A stretch of 64,000 bases of DNA, from positions 2,790,001 through 2,854,000 of the forward strand of contig NC_068562.1 of assembly GCF_022201045.2 (NCBI RefSeq). Reading direction: 5' to 3'. The notes beneath the pieces were generated by a model that saw nothing but the letters and a program-made list of their open reading frames with translations, did not search any database and had not been told where the DNA came from. Source of the stretch: Citrus sinensis. Taxonomy: Eukaryota > Streptophyta > Magnoliopsida > Sapindales > Rutaceae. Position numbers and translations under genes: made by a program. Shown piece after piece: positions 50,788-60,389 of this stretch (positions are counted from its first letter, which is position 1; each line of letters starts with the position of its first letter).

Positions 50788-51562
50788 TCACAAAGAAGCC
50801 AGCAACCAGAGATTGAAGAGAGACGAAGCAAATAGCATAAACCAAGACAAGAAAGCAGTGGCAGCAGATATTTGATATCTATTGCATAACTTAGCTGGGC
50901 AATTTGGCTGGCTGGCATGCATCAAGAGTTCTGTAACACTTGCTGTTGAGCAGGCTGCAGCTAGTGAAAGAAATGCCAGAACCTGTAATTGAAGAAAACA
51001 AAAACGTACATGCCAGAACCTGTAATTGAACAAAACAAAAACGTACATATATATGTATTTGTATTTCTTCGTCAAATGAAGAAAATTATATATATGAAAA
51101 TTTTAAAATGAAATGTAAAAGAAGCTAACGTACCCAATCTCCCGCAATGACAAATAACATTACTCTTGGTCGACGGGGTAAATTCTTAAAGAAAACAGCA
51201 TAGCCATCTACTAGTCCTAACGCCATACTCCATGGAATCACCAAACCCATTACCGTCACCAAATAACTGCAAAAATTGCTTAATCAAACAACAACATACA
51301 TACATCAAGTCTCTCATAAATTGAATTCTTAACAACTAATATTGACTTCAACTTCTTGACCTCTAATCTCTTCTTCCAATTTGCAATAGGCATCAAAGGA
51401 CATAAATTAAATTAAGACACTGGGAATTTACCAGAAAGAAGTGTAGCTGTAGAATTCGACATGAAAACTCATAAAAAGGATTGAAGCGGAGGAGAAAATG
51501 GTCTGACCAAAACGCAAAGCCAAGCTGGCGCTTGACCCCAGTGCTCCCGGCACTTCGTCCAT
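50788..51562 (-). CDS. CASP-like membrane protein, CASPL5 type (3 exons)
   Basis: Exons on the minus strand are 51432-51562, 51134-51266 and 50788-50982; 152 residues. Four membrane segments: SLALRFGQTIFSSASILFMS, YLVTVMGLVIPWSMALGLVD, VMLFVIAGDWVLAFLSLAAA and ATAFLSWFMLFASSLFNLWL. The conserved CASPL5 signatures are DGYAVF, GDWVLA, the CPAKLCNRYQ loop with its paired cysteines, and the Arg in TM1 and Asp in TM3 shared with CASPs. CASPs scaffold the Casparian strip; the CASPL5 group lies in the plasma membrane of many tissues and its role is open. The intron 2/exon 3 junction is inside a 37-base tandem duplication (50974-51047), so there are two identical 3' splice sites. Only the one at 50983-50984 keeps the frame. 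Confidence 0.88.
50974..51047 (-). repeat. 37-bp tandem duplication containing the exon 3 acceptor
   Basis: Units 50974-51010 and 51011-51047 differ by one base. Each carries the acceptor TTACAG and the first nine bases of exon 3 of the CASP-like gene. See the finding on this site. Confidence 0.9.
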
Positions 51563-53664
51563 TGAATCAATATTGTTTGGCACTTCATCCCCAGAATTCA
51601 ATTAGAAATGAATAAAAGGGAACAAAAGCCATGAGTAGCTGGGGAACCAGCTAGACCGCAGAAAATGGGTAACAGAAGCAAACTGTTGCCAGTGTGATAC
51701 AATTTCAAAGTCTTTTTTATATTCTGTTTGATTTTGTGATGGAAAAATAGAGACGTGTTGGTTAATGGCTACAGTCTTTCTTTCATTCCTTGGACTTTAT
51801 TTTTTATCCTGCACGGTATTGGTCAATCAAACGGGGTAAAACTTAACTTAAACATTGATTAGAAAATTATAAAAATTACCCGATTAGGAATGTATATATA
51901 TCAAACGGAAAAGGAATCTAAGTAAAGTTACAAGCAAACAAAAAGTTTAGAAATAAGAAAACGTCAATTTCAAAACCCAGTGAAAGCTGGAGTTTAATTG
52001 AACCATAACTTACATCAATAACAGGACACTTTAGACTATTTCTTTGAGATGAATCTCATTGTTTCTATGGAAGTCTTTTCATCAGCCCACTTACTAGTTA
52101 TTACTACATCAGTTTTTCCCACTTTTGTTTGACTGCACTTGCTACGTCATTATGTATTTAACTTTTCTCTCTCTCTCTCTTTATTTATATATATATTTAT
52201 TTTAAAAAATTCTAATTCTTGCATGGACCTATCCAGTACCAATAATGGAAGCGATTTCAGGTACATTTGGAACGAATACAACGTGTAGGCCGAATTTGGG
52301 CCATCTCGAAGCCAAAAAGTTGTCTCTTTTGCTGGAAAGATCAATTAATATTTTTCTTAAATTAATCCTTTTTATCTGCACTAACTTTTGAAGAATGGGT
52401 CCTTCACTCATTTGCATTTGAGTTAATAGTCATTCTTAATGGTCCATATAACTTACAAAGCTTCATGAGTCGCGCTTTGGAATCACTATCATTAATGAGT
52501 GGGAACAGCTCTCCGTCATGTTCAAACTCCAGCTCAATGTTTGAAACATTGACAACTTGGAAGTAATTAACATTTTCAAATCATCACGAAGTTGGGGGGG
52601 GGGGGGGAGGGGGAATGGATGTGCATGGTGATCCTACGCAACGAGTCTTCCAAGATAATCCTTTGTATGAATCAACATACACCTTGTATGTGTCTGAGAG
52701 AGAATCTAAACGATCTTTTTGCCAGAGCTGAGATATGAGTTTAAAGAATGGCCTCCCAACTCCAAGCACAAACACCGAAACACGACAATTTAATTATAAA
52801 AGGCTGTCAATCATAGACATGCTTCTAAATACATTGATGATCAGATCGTAGGTGCAATTTTTTAAAATCAGAGCATGGAAACTGAGATCGGTAAAAGAAT
52901 CCCAAAAATTAAATATGATAGAAGGAATACGCCCCCACAAATCCTGGTCACATTTGAATTATCTCTTTCTGCTAAAACCACCCTAGGATTTATATTTTTT
53001 CAGTGGACAAATCAATCTCAAGGTAGAATGTACAAGTGAGTAGGGACAAACAGAATGAATGTCAAATGAGTCCAGCAATTAGCAGTTAAGCACCAATCGA
53101 AAATTCAAGTTCAGAATTAAGAACGAATAGTCAAGTTCCTGTAGCCTCTAATTAAGTTAGAGCAATAAAGTTTCCCTGATATCTGAAGCCGGAATACATT
53201 TTGGCAAGAGTTGGCATATTCATTCTCCACGGCCAGGAGTTTAATAAATAGTGCTAGCGACCTGGAAAGATGATCATTTATGACCTTCTATGGCCTCATT
53301 TCTGACCTTCCATGGGCTAATAAGTTTTGAGGTAATAACAGGATGAACATTAACAATGTCAATTCCAATCACTGCATCAGGCTATTCCCGATCAGGAGAA
53401 TCCCATAATGGGATGGGCGGCTATAGGCTACATGTGGAAATGTCTCCAGGCTTTCGATATCACTGGTGAGAGGTGTGTTCAGGCCTCAAATCACTCAAAC
53501 CCATCACCGTTCAGAATTGCAAGCATTATTATAGCATGCCACGATAATATACAGACATGACAACATTCTCAGTGCTACTAAATTGAATTACAGAAATGTT
53601 TAGCAACACCTTCAACATGTTTCAAAATCTGAATAGGAATAAGTACACTCATACAAGAAAAGCT
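51563..53664. other. intergenic, CASPL5 promoter side and PsbO 3' side
   Basis: No gene. A G14 run at 52594-52607 is followed by A and G5, and a short (TC)n at about 52167. Small ORFs at 52150-52417 and 52584-52775 are unsupported. Confidence 0.6.
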
Positions 53665-55146
53665 CTATTGCTCAAGCTGTGCATACCAGATACCCTGGAT
53701 CTTAACATCCTTTGGAACCTTGGCTCCCATATCAGTATCAGATGGCTGAAGGCTCTCAAACACTCCAATAACCTCTCCAGTCTCAGGCTTGCTCTTGGTA
53801 ACGCTGAGGGTGATCTTCCCTGTTGAAGATGAAGTATTCTTGATATTCTCCTTGGCGAGATCTTCCTCATCCCCTCTTCCGCCAGCAGGCAATGCAATAG
53901 CATTGTCATAACCAGTTGAACCACCCCTTCCCTTTGGGTCCAAGAAGGATGATCCACGGTATGATGGTACAAGGAACTCTCCTCCGAAATTCTCAGGCTT
54001 GCCTGATGCTACCAATTGTTTGATGGTGAAAAGGAAGGGCACACGCTCGCCTCCAGGCAGCTGAACTGTCACAGCAGCATAGTCAATTCCATCCTTCTCC
54101 ACAAACTTAATGGTGCCATCGGGGGACACTTCAAAAGGTCCCTCAATCTCGTCAAGGGTGTAGGTAAGGCGGGTCATGAGCTTGGTGTTCTGGAAATCTG
54201 GTGGGGCATTCTTGTTGACACTCTCAGCCTTGACAGTGAAGGAAGTTGGTTCTAGGCAGAACTTCTTAGCCTGGTATTTGCCAGGTTTGAAGGCAAAAGA
54301 GTCAACTCCGCCATCAATGGTTGGGCACTGGTTAGCAGTTCCGGTTCCCTTTACTTCCATGTATGTCTTGCTCTGGATTTCATCATAGGTTAGCCTCTTT
54401 GGAACACCTTCAGCACTTGCTCCCTGAGGAAACAAGCAATTATTCAACAATGTCAGATCATAAAGTCCTTTCCCAACAACATTTTCACTATCTTTAAACT
54501 AATTCTTCGATGATTTAGTTATAGTAACAGCAATTATAACAAATTAAAATTGAAATTTGGTCTGTTGACGGCCTAAACTCTGAGAGTGAGAGAACATTTA
54601 TTGGCGCCTGATAATTGTTGCCTTCTCCGTCAATTGAAAAGAGCCACAACCCGTCTCCAAATATTTATAGTAGTGTATCGGCATAATTCAGAACAGAACA
54701 ACATGATGGGGATAAATTAATGACTAGGAGCATTTAGTACACTTTTGCGTTGACAAGTGAAAATCGAAACTAAACATACCAAGAAATAATACAACACATG
54801 TTACAAAATCATTATGCTGTCACATATGTACTAAAAAAATAATAATCGATAGTAGTAAATAGAAGCAAAAGGAAAACATAGTAAGAGATGATAGACAGAC
54901 CGAAACGACGAGAGCAGAAGTGGCGAGGGCAAAGCCAGCGATCTTGGTAGCATCAACACATTTCTGAGCCAAATCCTTCAAGTCATTATTCAAAGTGCAA
55001 GAGATCCTAGCACCAGCTGAGTCGACACCAAAAGCCTTCGAAACGCTCTGTGAAGACCTCAGCTGCAGGCTGCTGCTGCGAGCGGGTACCACACCCACCT
55101 TGGTGGGTTGCATCAGTGTAGCTGCGGCTTGTAACGAGGCTGCCAT
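53665..55146 (-). CDS. PSBO: PsbO, 33-kDa oxygen-evolving enhancer protein 1, chloroplast precursor
   Basis: Exon 1 is 54901-55146 and exon 2 is 53665-54423 on the minus strand; 334 residues. Residues 1-58 are a serine-rich chloroplast transit peptide. A thylakoid (Tat/Sec-type) signal follows, whose hydrophobic core [12 protein letters not shown] crosses the intron and ends ASA. The mature protein starts [17 protein letters not shown], with the paired cysteines NQCPTIDGG and [10 protein letters not shown], then [40 protein letters not shown] and the C-terminal [11 protein letters not shown]. PsbO binds lumenally to CP47, CP43 and D1 and stabilises the manganese cluster of photosystem II. The start at 55146 is chosen over an ATG five codons upstream because [14 protein letters not shown] is the usual family start. 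No defect is seen. Confidence 0.97.
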
Positions 55147-55261
55147 CTTGCTCCCTACCACTCGTGGGTTACTTGCTAGTATCCCTTTATCTTCTAAGAA
55201 ACAAACTAAACTCTTTACAGAGGGTTACTTGTTTTGTATGTGGAGGAAGGGATTATTTTGG

Positions 55262-55355
55262 TGGCTTTGGTGGGAGTAAGATAAGAGATAGGATAAGGCT
55301 TCTTCCTATTGGATGCTTGAAGCTAATGTCGTTGGTTTCTTGATTTGCCACGTGG
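55262..55355 (-). promoter_or_regulatory. light-type promoter motifs upstream of PSBO
   Basis: A palindromic G-box CCACGTGG lies at 55348-55355, about 200 bases from the ATG. A CCAAT box (ATTGG on the plus strand, about 55308) and two I-box GATAAG motifs (about 55280 and 55291) follow towards the gene. This mix is common in nuclear photosynthesis genes. Function is inferred from motif and place. Confidence 0.5.
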
Positions 55356-56584
55356 AATATTTTTCATTTCGGATAAAGATACTGACATTGATACTTTCTC
55401 CATCTTTCATCAAAATGCCGACCGGTGATGTGGGGAAATAAAGCTGGTTCAGATTTCAGATCCTTTGAAGTCACAAAATAAGACCAACGTAACGTGTGGT
55501 TGCAACAAATTCAATAACAAGCTCGCACTCAAAAATCAGTTTTAAGTCCGTTTGCCACAGCCTATGTCCATTGAATTTAAAGTTGAAATGAGTATTAATT
55601 ATTTTAATTTTAAATTTAATAATTGTAATGGATTCTCTGAGTTAGAGTATAACCAACATAGTTAGACTCGATGAATAACATTTTAAAATTTTATCTTAAA
55701 TTTATGTGATAAACTCTTAATCATTTGATAAAATAACGCAACACACTTCAAATGAAATTTAAAATAAAATCATAAAATGTCTATGATTAGACTAACAGCA
55801 AGTCATCAACCCTTACAAACAACTCAATCTATCCGCACGCACATGACATTAACAATACTGATTAGTGTAAACTAATTAGAATAAAAAATATTATACTATC
55901 ATTAGAAGACCAATAAAATTCCCTATAATTCAATTTTTTTGTCTCACATACTTTCTGGGCTTGTCATTTTCTTTTTGGAACTCATTTCAGTTATAAAAAA
56001 AACATCATTATTCATAACGTTAAACCCTGGAAACGCCCACAAATGCCATTAACCCCTACAAGCAACAACTTAATAGCCCATAGGAGGTCCTGAACTGCGA
56101 CCTTTGCTTCATTAGTGTCAAATATTTTTCTTAATTTCTGTATGTTTATAAGATTATTTCTGAGAATTTTTGAGCCAGCACACTCTCCGTGTTATCTGTT
56201 CGAGAAATTTTAGGCAACATTATAGAATCTATGGTAGATGGCCTTTGGTTATCTTTCTTACCAAAGGCAAAGGGGCTTATATCTATTGCAAGTTGGGTTG
56301 TATTGGTTGCTCCAAGATGGGCTTTTAGAGACTGATCAATTTAAGAGCAGCAGATGCGAAAGTCATTATCAACATCAGAAACCCAAACCGCATTCTATGA
56401 TTACGCTCCTATTGACAACAAAACAAGAGCCATTAGCCTTTAAATCTCAAACCCCAATCTGAAAATAAGATAAAACCGAATAAAATCTTTTTTAATAATA
56501 ATCTTAAAACCCCGAGAAAATCACTTCTACCCAAATGATCAAACCATAATAAACACCGTAAATTTATTCGACGGTTAATTAGAA
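55356..56584. other. intergenic, nothing recognised
   Basis: AT-rich DNA between PSBO and the snoRNA unit. The transcript of the snoRNA unit should end within its right part. ORF 56238-56462 has no support. Confidence 0.55.
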
Positions 56585-56661
56585 GGCATTCAGAATGAGT
56601 AGGAGGTGATTTATTCATCATATAAAAGATAAGACGGTAAATCTGCAATCATCACTACGCC
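56585..56661 (-). ncRNA. box C/D snoRNA, 25S rRNA guide (second of the unit)
   Basis: Read on the minus strand: box C GTGATGA (56649-56655), an internal C'-like ATGATGA, and box D CTGA (56590-56593). A five-pair terminal stem (GGCGT with ATGCC, one G-U) closes a 77-base RNA. The bases just before box D, CCTCCTACTCATT, are exactly complementary to AATGAGTAGGAGG, which I recall as the plant 25S rRNA segment preceding the conserved GGGCGC. The fifth base before box D points to the A of GAG as the 2'-O-methylation site. The element is 118 bases downstream of the U15-like RNA in the same orientation. I do not assign a name. Confidence 0.75.
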
Positions 56662-56779
56662 CACTTTCATGACCATACAGGCAAAAATCAACATTACCAC
56701 CAAAATAATGATATAAAAAAAAACGATAATTTTCTTTGTCAAAAGCTTGAAGAGCAAAATTGATGATGAGGGTTAGGAG

Positions 56780-56868
56780 TTCTCTCAGACAAATGCCTCG
56801 ATTTGTCGTCACGATTGTAAGAATGGAAATTATCGGACTCGTCATCATTTTTTGATCATCACCGAGAA
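56780..56868 (-). ncRNA. U15: U15-type box C/D snoRNA, double guide for 25S rRNA
   Basis: On the minus strand: terminal stem TTCTC/GAGAA, box C GTGATGA (56856-56862), a D'-like CCGA (56833-56836), a C'-like GTGACGA, and box D CTGA (56785-56788); 89 bases. The guide before box D, CGAGGCATTTG, is complementary to CAAATGCCTCG. The guide before D', GATGACGAG, is complementary to CTCGTCATC. Both lie in one conserved 25S segment (CCAAATGCCTCGTCATC). The predicted 2'-O-methyl sites are the third A of CAAA and the G of CTCG, seven bases apart, which equals the spacing of yeast Am2281 and Gm2288. Human U15 has nearly the same two guide blocks (GATGACGAGTCA and GAGGCATTTGTCTGAGAA, from memory). Confidence 0.88.
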
Positions 56869-57029
56869 ATCATCCCTTCATCATTCATTTACATGCAAGA
56901 GATATTAGCCATCTTTAAAATTCAAAAAACAAAACAAAAAAAATAAAGATATAGACCATAGAGGTCCGTCAACAATGAAAATAACAGAACGAGAGGCTCG
57001 AAGCTGCTGATGGTTTATGAAGGTCTCGT

Positions 57030-57187
57030 CTGATTTTATAGGGGAGAGAGCCCGCAAGGTTTTAGGGTTAGGGTTTTCGCCTCAATTTTTTCTTCTTTGA
57101 TTATACCATTGCTGAATCCCTTTTGGACCGTAGGCGACGTAACTTTTTACACAAAGCCATTTGGAAAATGAGCCCAATGGGCTCACG
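57030..57187 (-). promoter_or_regulatory. promoter of the snoRNA unit: Site II, telo-box, TATA
   Basis: In transcription order on the minus strand: a palindromic Site II pair (GAGCCCAATGGGCTC, about 57172-57186), a double telo-box AACCCTAACCCTAAAACC (about 57059-57078), and a TATA-like CTATAAAATC (57032-57041). This set is characteristic of plant ribosomal-protein and independently transcribed snoRNA genes. The start of transcription would be near 57005, and both snoRNAs lie downstream in one unit. Confidence 0.7.
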
Positions 57188-57189
57188 CA

Positions 57190-57838
57190 TTTATCGCCGG
57201 TGGACATTGGCTGGTGGTGGATGTTGTAAACCACACCCCCCCCCCCTCCCCCTTTTTATTGTAAACTTTAAATGTATTATTTTAACTTTATTTAAATAAT
57301 TAATTTATTTAAATTTTATTTAATTTTAAATTTAATTAGTAATAAAATTATTTTTATATTAGATTTTTTCATTTCATTAGTTGGAGAGAACTAAAAATTT
57401 TTAATTCAAAAACTAATGCGCAAAATGTTGAATTGCATATGAATTGAGTCAAATCCGCATCCGATCCGCAGACGTATGGATTAAGTCAAATCCACATCCA
57501 ATCCGCAGATGTATGGATTGGATTTGGATTGAATTTTATCAATCCGTGAATTAAATTGGATTGAAAAATTATAATCCGCAAAATGATGGATCGAATATGG
57601 ATTGAAGTCCAATCCGTAAAATCAGATCCGCGAACACCCCTACTGTCTATGATCGAGTTGATCGGAATTTGGAACAAAGATTAAAACATATTTTAAGCAA
57701 ACGAGGGTTGACATTGGTTTATTAAAATTCTAAAGCATACACATATTCTTGGTAAAAATAAGAATGTTTTTGTTCATGTTCCAGTTGGTTGCACAGGCAA
57801 ACACAATTCTGCAGTCCAAGGTACTAGAACTAGAGGAA
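57190..57838. other. spacer between the snoRNA promoter and COR413-PM
   Basis: Contains a C11 run (57236-57246) with C5 after one T, and a segment at about 57430-57642 made of AATCCGCA-type motifs that ends GATCCGCGAACACCCCTA. That end resembles hAT MITE termini (TAGGGGTGTTCGC reversed). The other end was not found. Two 37-base tandem units lie at 57448-57484 and 57485-57521. Confidence 0.45.
57448..57521. repeat. 37-bp tandem repeat in a hAT-like fragment
   Basis: Both units start GTCAAATCC and contain CCGCAGA(C/T)GTATGGATT. The motif AATCCGCA recurs downstream to about 57630. Confidence 0.7.
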
Positions 57839-59925
57839 CTAGATGAGGTGAAGCACCAAGGCCCAGACAGGGTACACCAACAGAAGAACAATGCCGAGAG
57901 TGTTGGAAATACCGTGGCCTTGAGTGAAAGAATTTCTGAACCCACCAGATGCTCTAATGTGTTCTTGCAGTAAGTAACAGCCAATTAGAAGACAAATTAC
58001 AACACCAACCCAGCTGTCCTTCAGCGTGTGTGCAAAGAAACTTGGAGCCACCACTAAAAGAAGAATCAGCGATCCAGGCATATCCAGCCAATCTGCAGAG
58101 AGACCCATCGTTTTTATATTGGCAAGGGAAATAGAAAGTAAGAGCAGCATATCATCCTAGGATTGCTGAAAAGTTATGATGGAGAAGTTAAATGAGTGCA
58201 CTGAGTTGAACATATACCTGGAAAATGTCTTGGAAAGAAAAGTCTTAGCACTACTGCAATGAAAGCTATCCATCTTCCAACCTCTCCTCTGAGTGATCAT
58301 TAGTCAAGAATCCAATTTCAGCTGAAGACAATCATAAAAAAATAAAAAGCAAGTGACTGCAGAAATTTTCACCTAAAAAAGTTGAATAGCACTGAGGGAA
58401 AACTAAAGAATATGTAAGGTACTAAGAGTGCAGTCAGCATGTTCGATCTCCAGTTTGTTCGATCCAATATCAACAAGTAACTGCAATAAATAACATTAAG
58501 AGACTAAGTTAGTAATTACAAAATACACCAATAGCTAAACTGAACATGATATGGAGCTCAAGGCAGAGACAACAGGTATTCACAGAACTGTGTGAAGGCT
58601 AGAACAATCAAGCCTTTCCTGTGTTTAAAATTGAGACAGTTTAGAAGGCAATTAGGATGTGACAGCCTGTAGTCATCTACAGCAATAGTACTGCACTTAA
58701 GTTTCTGGTAATAATAAATAGTCATCTACAGCAATAGTATAACTCTTGCAAAAAATTCAACACAGTTACAATGTGTGAAAGGTCTGTAATACTCATGATC
58801 TTTTTCTTCTTTTCTCTTTATCATCTCGGCATCCAAGATTAAGAAAGAGGAGGAAATTAAAACGAACGCAGAACAGTTTTCCTTTCGAACAGCAACATGA
58901 CATGAGCATATCAATTACAACTTAAGTATGAAACAAAGTTAGAATTCTTATATTTTCCTCAAGTACTGCCTGAAATCTTACTGAACAATAAAGAAGTTTG
59001 AAGCATAGGATAGTCCTCAGCTAACTGGGTTGAATCACCTACAAGGTTTGGGGAATATCCATCGGATGCCTAACAGGTCAAGCCTGAACCATATGCAGTA
59101 TAAATACTCATAATATATCTGTGCTTATGTAAGCAAACAAAAAAATTGAATTGATAGTCAAGTTACAGAGAAAATTTTATTCATACAGATATATAATGAA
59201 TCTGACAATAATCACCATAAACATAATAAGCTTTGGGTCCTCCCTTTAAATCATTGCATCTATCGACATACCGTCATTTGGTTCATCATAACATTAACAT
59301 TTTTTTTTTAAATGTCATTTTCCCCTGTTTAAATTCAGAGCAGCAAAGTAATCATAGGAGTGAAAAAAATTTATTTGACAGTATAGTTGTATATGTTATT
59401 AAACTTCTGCAGACTGATTCTATTTATATATCATTTAAAAAAAATTAAAAATAAAAATAGCCTAATTGTCAGGAAGTTGCATGAGGAAAAGGCTTAGAAT
59501 TAAACAATCAACAAATATAAGGAAGCCATTTAAGAAAATGTAGATAAAGAAATAGTGTTTTGACTTTTCTATTTTGACAAACATCGCTTAAAAGAAACCG
59601 CTACTCCTCAACAAAGAAAATTACAACAGATTAAACAAGAGCATCAAAGATCAAGGCATTCTGATGACAAACGCACCAATTAAGTAAACAGAGAACAGAT
59701 TGTGATGTATTGATGTGTAATGTATTCATAAGAATAAAATACCCACATAGCAGCAAAGGAGGCAACCCATTTGAGAAAAGAAGTGCCGAAGCCAAGGCCC
59801 CCAAGCCTGGTTGCATCATTGACGAGCTTTTTTGCAGCAATCTTAAGCTCATTGAAATCAGAGCTGATCAACTCTGCTGCAACCTGATCATCAGTTTTCA
59901 TAGCCAAATAATTCAATCTCCCCAT
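57839..59925 (-). CDS. COR413-PM: COR413-PM, cold-regulated plasma-membrane protein (4 exons)
   Basis: Exons on the minus strand are 59747-59925, 58373-58480, 58218-58288 and 57839-58092; 203 residues. The exon 1 donor is taken as AT|GTGGGT, because it alone restores AAIYLLILDRTNW. Signatures: MGRLNYLAMKTDD at the start, LGGLGFGTSFLKWVASFAA, YIFFSLPSVLFNFF..GEVGRWIA, VVLRLFFPRHFPDWLDMPGS, and the C-terminal CYLLQEHIRASGGFRNSFTQ plus LGIVLLLVYPVWAL. There are five to six membrane segments. Family members are induced by cold, drought and ABA and are thought to steady the membrane under stress. The upstream region has matching DRE and G-box motifs. Two 21-base direct copies (58669-58689, 58718-58738) lie in intron 1. 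Confidence 0.93.
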
Positions 59926-60344
59926 TTCGCCTTTCCGTTCCGGGAAACAAGAAATCCAACCCTGAATGAAAATCAATAATCTCTTATATATAAACCTCTG
60001 CGTCTGTTACGGAAAAAAATTGAGATTTGAGATGGAGCAACCTACGCAAAGACAGACAAGAGACAACTAAGAGGAGTAAGACGCTTATCAGTAGCTATTA
60101 CTATTATTCCCCGTTTTAGTTGGGACTTTACCTTGTTGGATATTTTATCTTTGGAAACCAAAGTGCAAGTAACTGTGAGGGGGCCCCCGCGTTTTGAGCT
60201 TAGCTTTTAACCCTTTCGAGAATGTGAGACATTGACGCCAACTGCCATAAGTTTCGGATCCCATCCGTTTTTGTTTCGGCTTTTCACCGCTGGGCCGTGG
60301 CCCGTGGGAATGGGATGGGGGCTCATCAAGTTTAAGACAGTGGT

Positions 60345-60389
60345 CCACGTGGCTCTACGCCACTTCTTGGATCTTGCTTACGTGCCGAC
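60345..60389 (-). promoter_or_regulatory. G-box/ABRE and DRE/CRT core upstream of COR413-PM
   Basis: CCACGTGG (60345-60352) and GCCGAC (60384-60389) lie 420-465 bases before the COR413-PM start codon. These are the classic ABA (bZIP) and cold (CBF/DREB) binding cores. Given the family's known regulation the pair is probably functional, but only the motifs are seen. Confidence 0.5.
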
